Shown piece after piece: positions 22,266 through 34,563 of a DNA stretch of 64,000 nucleotides. The notes under the pieces are model-generated. The model ran no database searches. It worked only from the letters and a program-made list of their open reading frames with translations, and was not told the DNA's origin. A program made the translations under genes and the position numbers. Source of the DNA: Dama dama (lineage: Eukaryota; Chordata; Mammalia; Artiodactyla; Cervidae); assembly GCF_033118175.1 (NCBI RefSeq), contig NC_083704.1:49316501-49380500 (forward strand), given 5' to 3'. Each line of letters starts with the position of its first letter. Within the stretch, counting starts at the first letter, position 1.

Positions 22266-25200
22266 TGTTGTTCAGTTACTAAGCCATGTCTGACTCTTTG
22301 AGACCCTGTGGACTGCAGCACACCAGGCTCCCTTGTCCTTCACTATCTCCTGGAGTTTGCTCAGATTTGTGTCCATTGAGTTGATGATTCTATCTAACCA
22401 TCCCATCCTTTGCTGCCCCCTTCTCCTCCTGCCCTCAGTCTTTCTCAGTATCAGGGTCTTTTCCAATGAGTCAACTCTTTGCATCAGGTGACCAAAGCAT
22501 TGAAGCTTCAGCATCAGTCCTTCCAATGAATATTCAGGCTTACTTTCCTTTAGGATGGACTGGTTTGATCTCCTCACTATCCACAGGACTCTCAAGAGTC
22601 TTCTCCAGCACCACAGTTTGAAAGCATCAATTCTTTGTCATTCAGTGTTCTTTATGGTCCAACTATCACATCTGTACATGATTACTAGAGAACCCATAAC
22701 TTTGAATATATAGACCTTTGTTAAGCATCTTGTAATTTCATGGGTTCAGTGATTTTGGAGCCCAACAAAATAAAACCTGTCACTGCTTCTACTTTCCCCT
22801 CCTCTATTTGCCATGAAGTGACAGCATTGGATTCCATGATCTTAGTTTTTTAAATGTTGACTTTCAAGTGAGCTTCATCACTCTCCTCTTTCACTCTTAA
22901 GAGATTCTTAGTTTCTCTTTACTTTCTGCTTTTAGAGTGGTGTCATCTTCATATCTGAAGTTTTTAATATTTCTCCCGTCGATCTTGATCTTAGCTTGTG
23001 ATTCATCTAGCCTGGCATTTTTTATGACGTACTCTGCATGTAAGTTAAAATAAGCAGGCTGACAGTATAGAGCCCTTGTCTTATTCCTTTCCTAATTTTG
23101 AACCAGTCGATTGTTCCACTTTCTGGTTCTAACTGTTGCTTCTGGACCTGTGTACAGGTTTCCCAGGAGAGAGGTAAGGTGGTCTGGTATTCCCATCTCT
23201 TTAAGACTTTTCCACAATTTGTTGTGATCAACACAATCAAAGGCTTTAGCATATTCAGTGAAGCAGACATAAATATGTTTTTTTTTTTTGTAATTACCTT
23301 GCTTTCTCCATAATCCAATGAATGCTGGCAGTTTGGTCTCTGGTTCCTCTGCCTTTTCTAAACCCAGCTTGTATATCTGGAATTTCTTGGTTCCAGTACC
23401 ATTGAATCCTCGCTTGAAGGATTTTAAGCATAACTTCACTGGCATGTGAAATTAGTGCAATTGTACTGTAGTTTGAAGATTCTTTGGCTTTGCTTTGGAA
23501 TGAAAACTGACCTTTTCCAGTCCTGTGGCCACTGCTGAGTTTTCCAAATTTCCTGTCATATTGAGTACAGCACTCTAACAGCATCATCTTTTAGGATTTT
23601 AAATAGCTCAGCTGGAATTCCATCACCTCCACTAACTTTGTTCCTGTGATGCTTCCTAAGGCCCACTTGACTTTACACTCCAGGATGTCTGGATCTAGAT
23701 GAGTGATCACACCATCACGGTTATCTGAGTCATTAAGAACTTTTCTGTACAATTCTTCTGTGTATTCTTGCCATCTGTTCTTAATCTCCTCTGCTTCTGT
23801 TAGGTCCTTACTGTTTCTCTCCTTGATCATGTGCATCCTTGCATGAAATATTCCCTTGATATTGCCAATTTTCTTGAAGAGATCTCTAGTCTTTCCCATT
23901 CTGTTGTTTTCCTCTATATCTTTGCATTGTTCACTTAAGAAGACTTTCTTATCTACTTGCTATTCTTTGGAACTCTGCATTCAGATGGGTATATCTTTCC
24001 TTTTCTCCTTTGCCTTTCAGTTCTCTTCTTTCCTCAGAAACTTGTAAAGCCTTATTAGACAACCACTCTGCCTTCTTGCATTTCTTTTCCTTTGGGATGA
24101 TTTTGGTCACTGCCTCCTGTAAAATGTTAGAAACCTTCATCCATAGCTCTTCAGGCACTCTGCCAGATCTAATCCCTTGAGTCTATTCATCACTCCCCTG
24201 TATAATTATAAGGTATTTGATTTAGGTTATACCTGAAAGGCCTAGTGGTTTTCAATTTAAGCCTGAATTTTGCAATGTGGAGCTCATGACTTGAGCCACA
24301 GTCAGCTCCTGGTCTTGTTTTTACTGACTGTATAGAGCTTTCCATCTTCGACTGCAAAGGACATAATCCAGTTCAGTTCAGTCACTCAATCCTGTCTGAC
24401 TCTTTGTGACTCCATGAACTGCAGCACGCCAGGCCTCCCTGTCCATCACCAACTCTTGGAGCCTGCTCAAACTCATGTCCATCGTGTTGGTGATGCCATC
24501 CAACCATCTCATCCTCTGTCGTCCCATTCTCCTCCCACTTTCCTAGCATCAGGGTCTTTTCCAGTGATTCAATTCTTTGCATCAGGTGGCCAAAGTAATG
24601 GAGTTTCAGCTTCAGCATCAGTCCTTGCAATGAATATTCAGAACTGATTTCCTTTAGGATTGATTGGTTGGATCTTCTTGCAGTCTAAGGGACTCTCAAG
24701 AGTCTTCTCCAACACCATGGTTCAAAAGCCTCAATTCTTCAATGCTCTGCTTTCTTTATAGTCCAACTCTCACATCTATATATGACTGCTGGAAAAACCA
24801 TAGCTTTGACTAGACGGACCTTTTTTGGCAACATAATGTCTCTGCTTTTTAATATGTTGTCTAAGTTGGTCATAACTTTTCTCCCAAGAAGCAAGCGTCT
24901 TTTAATTTCATGGCTGCAGTCACCATCTGTAGTGATTTTGGAGCCCCCCAAAATAACATTGTTTCCATAGTTTCCCCATCTATTTGCCATGTAGTGATGG
25001 AACTGGATGCCATAATCTTAGTTTTCTGAATGTTGAGTTTTAAGCCAACTTTTTTACTCTCCTCTTTCATATAATCAGACATAATCAATCTGATTTTAAT
25101 ATTGATCATTTGGTGATGTCCATGTGTAGAGTCATCTCTTGGGTTTTTAGAAAAGTGTGTTTGCTGTGACCAGAACGTTTTCTTAACAAAACTCTCTTAG

Positions 25201-25437
25201 CCTTTGCCCTGATTCATTTTGTGCTCCAAGACCAAACCTGCCTATTATTCCTGGTATCTCTTGACTGCCTGCTTTTGCATTCCAGTCCCCTATGATGCAA
25301 TGGATATCTTTTTTGGTGTTAATTCTAGAAGGTCTTATAGGTGTTCATAGCACTGGTCAACTTCAGATTCTTTGGCATCCATGTTTGAAGCATAGACTTG
25401 GATTACTGTGATGTTGAATGGTTTGCCTCGGGAACAC
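22266..25437 (-). pseudogene. BovB (RTE-clade) LINE, antisense, broken and interrupted
   Basis: The minus strand carries BovB 3' end, reverse-transcriptase and endonuclease-linker sequence. Open pieces include 22272-22595, 23022-23445 (ADYAKAFDCVDHNKLW-type RT motif, seen here as EYAKAFDCVDHNKLWKSLKE), 23294-23587 (PDIQAGFRKGRGTRDQTASI) and 23591-23899. BovB is a self-mobile LINE thought to have spread between reptiles and ruminants horizontally (established knowledge). This copy has several frameshifts and stops and cannot encode a working protein. Positions 24369-25077 are a second BovB inserted into it. Its 5' limit near 25437 is approximate; the sequence beyond (25440-25620) is not one I recognise. 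Confidence 0.85.
24369..25077 (-). mobile_element. Second BovB, 5'-truncated, nested inside the first
   Basis: At 24369 a new antisense BovB 3' end begins (GTTCAGTTCAGTCACTCAAT) and repeats text already read at 22270-22900. GACATAATC occurs at 24360-24368 and 25078-25086, and the outer BovB text resumes after the second copy (AATCAATCTGATTTT). The nested copy is 709 bp and contains only the C-terminal end of the BovB ORF plus the tail. Minus-strand open pieces are at 24382-24630 and 24739-25109. Confidence 0.88.
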
Positions 25438-25989
25438 AGTGCTACATAGGTTAGAAATTCCAGTGCAGCGTTTAGACTGAGGACAGACTTCTGTAGCTCT
25501 GTCTGAACAACAACTTCATAAACAGATTCCCTTAGTCTTCATCCAGACCCTAATGATGACAGTGATGTTGCTCAGAAGTAGAGGCAAGTTGAGAATGTAG
25601 GTTCTTGGAATAATGCTGTTGTACCCAGTACCTAACTAACTTTTTTATAAAATGAAAGTTGTTTTTTTTTTTTCTTTCTTTTTTTTTTTTTACCTGCACT
25701 GTGAGCACTTTGGAAAGTTTATTTTTATTTAAATTTTTGACCTTGTAAAAATAATTGCATCAGAGATCCACATTAAAATTTCACACATTCCAATGTTTTG
25801 TTTTCTATATAATTTAAGAGACCATTGCATTTACAAGAACTGTTTATGTTTTTAGGCACACAATCTATAAAGATATAATTTTCTGATATTGACAACTGTA
25901 AGGGTTGGGGACAAAAGTGTAAAAAAAAGCTCTCCTTTTGTATGTTATTGAAGTTATGCTGGTATAAATTCAAATTAAGTGTTGTAACT

Positions 25990-27423
25990 TTGGATGGTAA
26001 ATGTAATTCCCATGATAACTACAAAGAAAATTTTTATAGAATATACCCAAAAGAAAATAAAAGAATGTGACCATTTCACTACAAGAAGCAACTAAGCACA
26101 AAAGAAGACAATCATGCAGGAAATGAGGGACAAAGATGTTTTAAAGTATATAACATATACAGGAAACAAATAGCAAAATGACAGAATATGTCCTTCCTTT
26201 CCAGTAATTACTTCAATTGCAAATGACTAAACTTTTCAATGGAAAGATAGAGATTGACAGAATAGATTAAGGGAGAAAAAGAAAAAAAGCATGATCCAAG
26301 TAAGTATATGCTGTCTACAAAAGCTTTACTTTAGATCCAAAAACACAAATAGTGGTGGAAAAATATGTTCATCCAAATAGTGACTGAGAGAGAGCCAGGG
26401 TAGTTAATACTAACATCAGTCAAAATAGACTTTAAATTCAAATAGAAACAGAGAAAGGCATTATAAATTAATAAAAGTTTCAGTACAAGAAGATACGACA
26501 ATTATAAATATTTATGTACCTAATGACAGACCATCATTATATATAAGGCAGTTTTGCAATAGTAGTTGGAGACGTCAATATTCTACTCTCAATAATAGAA
26601 CAACTAGAGAGAGTATAAGTAGGGAAATAGAAGACTTAACACAATAAACCAATGAGATCTAACAAGTCATGTTCAGAATACTCAACAATAGCACATACAT
26701 TGTTTTCAGATGTATGAAGGACATTTTTCAGGATAGAACATTTGTTGGGCTGTAAATTAAATGTCAGTAGATTTAAAAAGATAGATGATATCATGCAAAT
26801 TGTTTTTTTTTTTTTTTCTACTACAGGAGAAGTTAGATATCAGTAATAGAAGGAAAACTAAAAAAGTCACAAATGTGTGAAAATTAAACAACACACTCAA
26901 GCAGCCAATGGATCAAAACAGAAATCAGAAGGGAAATTAGAATATTTGTGTGAATGAAAATAAAAACACAACATACCAAAACTTATGGGATGCAGTGAAA
27001 GCAATACTAAGGGTGAAAAATATAGCTATAAATGCTTGCATTAAGAAAAAAAATCTCAAATCAACAACTTAACTTTACAGATTAAGAAACTAAAAAAGGA
27101 AAACTAAATTCAAACCTAGCATAAGGAAGAAAACAAAGAATAGAACAGAGATAAACGAAAGACTAGAAAAATGATGAGAGAAAATCAATGAAATCAAAAT
27201 TTGGTTCTTTGAAAAGCTCAACAAAATTGACAAACCTTTAACTAGGTGGATTAAGAAAAAAAATGAAAAATTTAATTACTAAGATGAGAAAGTGGAGATA
27301 TTCCTACCAATTCTATAGAAACATAAAGGATTATAAGGGTTTATAAGTAAGTACTATAAACAATTGTATGCTAACAAATTGATCACCTAGATGAAATGAT
27401 GGACCTGATGACTTCACTGGTGA
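25990..27423 (+). pseudogene. Old L1 ORF2 N-terminal (endonuclease to early RT) relic, sense
   Basis: Sense text such as TATGCTGTCTACAAAAGC, GGCATTATAAATTAATAAAA, TATTTATGTACCTAATGACA and GATGACTTCACTGGTGAA follows old L1 ORF2 from the endonuclease domain into the linker before RT. It has many stops and no long open frame. A T-run at 26802-26817 interrupts it. The element stops being recognisable at about 27423. Confidence 0.65.
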
Positions 27424-30400
27424 AGCTGTATTTGTGCTATAAGTCTCAGTTTTTGGTATGCTGCAGCTGGGGCAACAGGGTCTGCACCAGGCCAGTTGCA
27501 TCAAAACTTTGGGCTCTGTTCTGTATTATTTTCTCTAACCCTGGTTCTCCAGTATTCCTGGCCATTTGTTTATACTTAAACCAGCCTGAGATGTTCTTAC
27601 TGATTTAGCTAAAAGGTTTGACTGATACCTTAGATGTGGATAACAGAAATTATAGTGATATGTGATATGGAGAAAAGAAAATGTTTTTTAGTAACTAATT
27701 TCACAGCTCTATAAAGAAACAGCCAAAAAAAAAATAACTTTGTGTAATATTTGTGTAATATTTGAAAGCATAAAGATTCCTCAGCATATGTAAAGTATTC
27801 TGACTGTATATAGTGCTTCTTCATGCTTTTAATTTCTTCTTTGTAGGATCTAAGAGCTGAAGGGACTCAGCTATCACCTGGTCTGGTCTATTCCTTTCAC
27901 ACAAGACATTCTCTTTAGGGTTCCTTCCTTCCTTCTTTTATTCATTCAGTAAGTAAATAACACGTTATTGCTAACACAGTTGGGTGTTGTGTCCAGAAAT
28001 ACAGAGTGAGTATGACAGAATTCTTAATGGAACTCACAGTCACATTGTAAAGAGACAAGTAAAGAGGCAATTTGAAAAGTGTGTGAAAAGTAGGGGACTT
28101 AGCCTGGGCCAGAGTGGGTGTTATGAAAAGAAGGCTTCCTGGAGGGGTTAAGGAATATGTTGATATCTAAATGTTTGAATAGAACTTGGTTAAAAAAAAA
28201 AAAAAAAAAAGATGAGAAGAATTTCCCAAGCAGAAAAAATGAAGGCAAAGATGAGAGGCTATGAAGAAGCTAGTGCTGGGAGGACGTGGGAGAGTTTAGT
28301 CAAGGCTGGGGGATGGTGGAAGACCAGTGAGCCTTCCCATGAGGGGCCTCTTCTATGACGTCAGGCAGTTTGGGTTTTATCTAGAGTCAATGAGGGAACA
28401 GTTGAAGAGTTCTAAGGAAAAAAGTCATTCAGTGAGATCTGCATTGTAGGAAGGTGATGTGCTGAAATTTGGAGACCAAATGGGAGGGGGAACAAATGTG
28501 GAGTCAAGAAGGATGCTGCTGTTCAGTCAGTGACAATGCCCACTGGGGACCACATTTGTGTGAACACTCAACAAAAATCTCCCTCTGGGCATTGACCCTC
28601 CTTGAACTTGGCAGAGCTGAGTTTTCAGTAGTCAGCTTGAAGTCATTATGATCAGGGCTGCCCAGTGACCCCCAGGACCTGAGCTCTCCCTGACCCATAC
28701 CTCCTCTCCAGTGGTCTGCTCTGGGAGGTACAGGTACCACTGCAGCAAGGCTGTCTCCTTCTGAGTTGTCCAGCTCTGATGAAAAGGTGGCTTAATTCAA
28801 AGGCAAGGACAGCCCTGTGCTCAGGTCCATCTCTTATTTTATCAAGTCACAGTGACCAAAGAGTTGACTATGTTGCTTAGGTGGATTCCATTTTTTGTAG
28901 CCTGTGCAATTTCTCACAAAATCCTCTCTCTCCATTCCCAGACCTCCCCATCCTAATCCTAGTTTTCAATTTGCTTGTTTTCCACTGCCTGCTATTTGAA
29001 CCTATATAACCTCACCCTTTGAAGAAAAATTTGCACCTTTTTTTTTTTGTAAATGTTTGTTGTTAATGATTTATGAACATTAGAAAGCTGCAAAATAATT
29101 TTTTGAAAGATACAGAATTTACATTTATCCCATTTCCTAATTTTAAGAATTGAGTCCTCCTTTCTTAGAATAACAAAGAAATAAAGAGTTGGATATGACT
29201 TAGCAAGTGAACAATAAAAACAAAAATTTCCTCCTACAATGAGTCCTTTTATAATAAAAAGTACAAACTTATTGTTCAAAACATATTCAAAGAATCATTC
29301 TGATATTTTGTAGTTGATCTTAAATATCTTTTATTCTGTTATATTCAAGAAAAGCAAGCTGACAGATGTAGGAAAGTATAAAGAAGAATTGTAAAATCAA
29401 ATATACCAAATAATATTTTAATGAATTACATATATCTATATTTCTATACCAAATTTTTTTCTTTTTACATACAAACATCATATGATTTTGCATTCTACTC
29501 TTTTTCCTCTTCAATCCTTTTCTACTTAGTTATCAATAGCATGAAATATGATTTTAAATACTAGCATAATGGTTTAAATTTTTATATATAAATGTAAATT
29601 GAAAATGACTCATAATCTCTCCATCCAGATAATGTTGATCGGCATTAAAAATGCATAAAACTTACATGGTTAGAAAGTTCAAACAAAACACTACAGAAAT
29701 ATAAGAAAATGAGAAACAGAAGCTCACTTCCACCCTTTTGCACTCTGGACCTTTTCCCCAAAGTTAAACACAGTTAAAATTTCTTGTCATTTTTTTCCAG
29801 AAAAAAAATGTACTTTTGGTTGCATATATGTATCTATTTGTAGTTTTATTTTTTATTTACACTACAGGCTATGTTCCCCACCCTAGTCTGTACTTTGTCT
29901 TTATTAAGAATCATTCTTGGCGATCTTTGTGCAACATTTTTAAAGTGGTGTATCCCTTGCTCTGTACATGTCTCCATTTCCAGATCTGTTTTTCAGTCTT
30001 GTCTGTGAAATAACTGGCTCTTCTGCTGAGTTCTTAGATGTGAGATCAGTAGCTGTGTTGCTCCTGTGTCTCCAGGTCTCACCAGCCCACATTTCTCCAG
30101 CTCTTATCTCCTACCTGCATACTCCTTGGACCACTGACCCTCCATATCCTTAATCTCCCCAGTAATTGAGAAGGCCCCAGAGAGTCTCACACAGGCTCAC
30201 AGCAGTCTTCTTTAGCCTCTATTTCCAGTGCCTGAAGTCCTTTGAAATCTGTGGTGCTGTTGCCCCAAGGCTGATGCCCTGAGAGACAGTCTCTCCTTTA
30301 TCCAGGGCACTGTGTCCCATTGTCTTCCAGACTGGAGAACTTAATCAGTTTGCTTGGAGCTGCCATGGATTTGCACACATATGTGGACACAGATGTGGAT

Positions 30401-31947
30401 GTGAGTGTACTCAAAAATAATAACACACAGTCTCTCGCAAGGGTTATCCTCTCAGCTGCTGAATTATATAGAGCGACTGTCATTCTGACATGTAATCACC
30501 CATGTTTTTGGTCACTCGTATATTTGCTTATGGTGTCCTGTAATCGCATGAACACTTGTCTGGAGTGGAGGGAGCCTTTGTTTTGACGGCAGATGATTAT
30601 ACCTTTTGAATTCCTGTGTTTTCCATGGAGGGACAGCGAATTCTCACAGTGGTATCTGAATAGGAACACAGTGCATTTTGATGAAGTAAAAGGTTAGTTA
30701 TTTCATCTAAACCAGGATGTCTGTCTCAAGGCAGAAAAACATTTAAAAAAGTACATTGACAAAAAGGGGAAGAAGAAGAATGAGGAGAAGGGGAGTGAAT
30801 AAAAAAAGGAGGAAGCAAAGAAAAGTGGGAAGAATGGAAGTAGGAAAAGTCCATCTCCATTAGCCCACATCCATTTTAGCCATTTGAAAAATTATTCACA
30901 TCTTCTGTCCTCAGGTTGAGGGTCAGCAGGGTCATTATCTTTGCATTCAGAGCTTTTATGATGCTGCTCTTGCTGCCACCTTCGCTGTCACGCTGCCTCC
31001 TCCTCATTATTGCTTCTACTCTGGTCATTATTTGTGTTGCCATTCCAGATTCATGCTACATGAGTCAAGTAATCCCCAAATTTGTTTGAGTTGCACATTG
31101 TGAAACATGCATTTGGAATGATTTCCTGAGAAAGCCTGCGTGCAGAATACAAATATTTTGAATGGACTTATCTTAGAGTTGTACTGCTTTTTTTCCTTGT
31201 CATTTTAAAACCCTTAATATGAATAAATTGTTTGTACAGTGGGACTTTTTTTTAATCCTTAGATAAGAAATACATGGTTTGAAAGCAGAGAATAAAAACA
31301 TGAATGATAATGTATGCAATGCCCAAGAGAAAGTCCTTGCTGTTGCTCCTGAGCAGGCGTTATAATCGGCTATTTGGTGTGTTTATTTCAGGCTGCAGAT
31401 AGTGGATAAAAGTGGCTGGTTGGTTGCCAGCACACGACTTACTTGCCAAATGGAGTGTTTAGTACTTGTTACATTTGATTTATATCACAAGTTCTTCCCA
31501 TTAACAGTCTACTGGTGATAACCTACTTGGCTTTTCATGTGGTTACTTTGAAACAGCCACTTGGCAGCATTGGGCATATCGCACGAAGTCTAATGCTGAA
31601 TAAAGGAGTGAGTGGATGACTGCATGGGTTCTGCCATATACTGATACGGTGCTCAGTGCTCACCCAGGATGTGTCTGTTCATTGAATGGATTCTGCATAT
31701 ATGTTTCTCTGATTCACTGCCCCAAGATTAGGTTTGTGGACACAAGACTTAAAGGGCTAGTGAAAGGGATAGAAATAGAAATAATAGTGCTTATATGTCT
31801 GAAGGGCTTGCATTTGCATAGAAGGAGATATTCTGCTCATCTCTATTGCCGTTTAAACACAAAATTGAATTACATGGAAGAAAGACGGTCTCGTCAAAAT
31901 GGCCTTGATTCTAAACAGTGTAACCTCCTAATACCAACAAGTTCCAT
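27424..31947. other. Intronic stretch upstream of the exon-proximal L1; mostly unique
   Basis: No exon seen. At about 27940-28470 the text is L2/MIR-like (TTCATTCAGTAAGTAAATAA, GGCTTCCTGGAGGGGTTAAG), with an A-run at 28192-28210. 29590-29790 may be an old LINE. 30290-30600 and 30880-31180 are repeat-free, with more C, G and CpG than the surroundings, and could be conserved non-coding DNA, but I cannot test this. 31330-31910 also looks unique. Confidence 0.5.
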
Positions 31948-31961
31948 AATCTTGGGTCTTT

Positions 31962-33002
31962 GGCTATTCGAGGTTTTTTGTATTTCCATACAAATTGTGA
32001 AATTCTTTGGTCTAGTTCTGTGAAAAATACCGTTGGTAGCTTGATAGGGATTGCATTGAATCTATAGACTGCTTTGGGTAGAATAGCCATTTTGACAATA
32101 TTAATTCTTCCAATCCATGAACACGGTATGTTTCTCCATCTGTTTGTGTCCTCTTTGATTTCTTTCATCAGTGTTTTATAGTTTTCTATGTATAGGTCCT
32201 TTGTTTCTTTAGGTAGATATACTCCTAAGTATTTTATTCTTTTTGTTGCAATGGTGAATGGTATTGTTTCCTTAATTTCTCTGTCTGTTTTTTCATTGTT
32301 AGTATATAGGAATGCAAGGGATTTCTGTGTGTTAATTTTATATCCTGCAACTTTACTATATTCATTGATTAGCTCTAGTAATTTTCTGGTAGAGTCTTTA
32401 GGGTTTTCTATGTAGAGGATCATGTCATCTGCAAACAGTGAGAGTTTCACTTCTTCTTTTCCTATCTGGATTCCTTTTACTTCTTTTTCTGCTCTGATTG
32501 CCATGGCCAAAACTTCCAACACTATGTTGAATAGTAGTGGTGAGAGTGGGGACCCTTGTCTTGTTCCTGATTTCAGGGGAAATGCCTTCAATTTTTCACC
32601 ATTGAGGGTGATGCTTGCTGTGGGTTTGTCATATATAGCTTTTATTATGTTGAGGTATGTTCCTTCTATTCCTGCTTTTTGGAGAGTTTTAATCATAAAT
32701 GAGTGTTGAATTTTGTCAAAGGCTTTCTCTGCATCTATTGAGATAATCATATGGTTTTTATCTTTCAATTTGTTAATGTGGTGTATTACATTGATTGATT
32801 TGCGGATATTAAAGAATCCTTGCATTCCTGGGATAAAGCCCACTTGGTCATGGTGTATGATTTTTTTAATATGTTGTTGGATTCTGTTTGCTAGAATTTT
32901 GTTAAGGATTTTTGCATCTATGTTCATCAGTGATATTGGCCTGTAGTTTTCTTTTTTTGTGGCATCTTTGTCTGGTTTTGGAATTAGGGTGATGGTGGCC
33001 TC
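31962..33002 (-). pseudogene. L1 ORF2 reverse-transcriptase segment, inverted arm
   Basis: Read on the minus strand, this is one open stretch of about 345 codons inside a longer 374-codon open frame (31911-33035). It begins near FLNEATITLIPKPDKDATKK, carries RT core text AFDKIQHSFMIKTL, GSPLSPLLFNIVLEVLA and the catalytic FADDMILY motif (32412-32435), and ends at QFVWKYKKPRIAK. It lacks the endonuclease and the C-terminus and cannot make a working ORF2p. No internal stop or frameshift is visible. Confidence 0.92.
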
Positions 33003-34245
33003 ATTGAGAAAGAAGAATGGAACTGGAGGAATCAACCTGCCTGACTTCAGACTCTACTACAAAGCCACAGTCATCAAGACAGTATGGTACTGGCACAAAG
33101 ACAGAAATATAGATCAATGGAACAGAATAGAAAGCCCAGAGATAAATCCACGAACCTATGGACACCTTATTTTTGACAAAGGAGGCAAGGATATACAATG
33201 GAAAAAAGACAACCTCTTTAACAAGTGGTGCTGGGAAAACTGGTCAACCACTTGTAAAAGAATGAAACTAGAACACTTTCTAACACCATACACAAAAATA
33301 AACTCAAAATGGATTAAAGATCTAAATGTAAGACCAGAAACTATAAAACTCCTAGAGGAGAACATAGGCAAAACACTCTCCGACATAAATCAAAGCAAGA
33401 TCCTCTATGACCCACCTCCCAGAATATTGGAAATAAAAGCAAAACTAAACAAATGGGACCTAATGAAACTTAAAAGCTTTTGCACTACAAAGGAAACTAT
33501 AAGTAAGGTGAAAAGACAGCCCTCAGATTGGGAGAAAATAATAGCAAATGAAGCAACAGACAAAGGATTAATCTCAAAAATATACAAGCAACTCCTGCAG
33601 CTCAATTCCAGAAAAATAAATGACCCAATCAAAAAATGGGCCAAAGAACTAAACAGACATTTCTCCAAAGAAGACATACAGATGGCTAACAAACACATGA
33701 AAAGATGCTCAACATCACTCATTATTAGAGAAATGCAAATCAAAACCACAATGAGGTACCATTACACGCCAGTCAGGATGGCTGCTATCCAAAAGTCTAC
33801 AAGCAATAAATGCTGGAGAGGGTGTGGAGAAAAGGGAACCCTCTTACACTGTTGGTGGGAATGCAAACTAGTACAGCCGCTATGGAAAACAGTGTGGAGA
33901 TTTCTTAAAAAACTGGAAATAGAACTGCCATATGACCCAGCAATCCCACTTCTGGGCATACACACTGAGGAAACCAGATCTGAAAGAGACACGTGCACCC
34001 CAATGTTCATCGCAGCACTGTTTATAATAGCCAGGACATGGAAGCAACCTAGATGCCCATCAGCAGATGAATGGATAAGGAAGCTGTGGTACATATACAC
34101 CATGGAATATTACTCAGCCATTAAAAAGAATTCATTTGAACCAGTTCTAATGAGATGGATGAAGCTGGAGCCCATTATACAGAGTGAAGTAAGCCAGAAA
34201 GATAAAGAACATTACAGCATACTGACACATGTATATGGAATTTAG
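33003..34245 (+). pseudogene. L1 ORF2 C-terminal segment, sense arm
   Basis: An open frame runs from LRKKNGTGGINLPDFRLYYK through KWAKELNRHFSKEDIQMANK and the cysteine-rich WRGCGEKGTLLHCWWECK to a stop after HVYGI at 34243-34245. This is the complete C-terminal portion of L1 ORF2p downstream of RT, including the Cys-rich motif. The frame extends left to 32959 only by chance through the inverted arm. There is no start codon of its own, so it is a fragment despite being 428 codons open. Confidence 0.92.
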
Positions 34246-34539
34246 AAAGGTGATAACGATAACCCTATATGCAGAACAGAAAAAGAGACACAGAAACACA
34301 GAACAGACTTTTGAACTTTGTGGGAGAATGTGAGGGTGGGATATTTGAAAAGAACAGCATGTGTACTATCTATGGTGAAACAGATCACCAGCCCAGGTGG
34401 GATGCACGAGACAAGTGCTCGGGCCTGGTGCACTGGGAAGACCCAGAGGAATCGGGTGGAGAGGGAGGTGGGAGGGGGGATTGGGATTGGGAATACATGT
34501 AAATCCATGGCTGATTCATATAAAAAAAAAAAAAAAAAA

Positions 34540-34563
34540 GGGGTAATAAAAATAATAAGCCTT
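34540..34563 (+). other. Non-L1 segment between two poly(A) runs
   Basis: The 24 nt GGGGTAATAAAAATAATAAG plus CCTT lie between an A18 run (34522-34539) and an A22 run (34564-34585). They contain AATAAA at 34545-34550. The segment is not part of the L1 3' UTR seen elsewhere in the window and lies inside the target duplication, so it arrived with the insertion. Confidence 0.8.

Noticed and set aside
31911..33035. 374-codon minus-strand open frame as a cellular gene
   Set aside because: It is the L1 reverse-transcriptase arm of a twin-primed insertion, with chance extensions at both ends and no start of its own.
32959..34245. 428-codon plus-strand open frame as a gene
   Set aside because: It is the L1 ORF2 C-terminus; its first residues come from the inverted arm read the wrong way.
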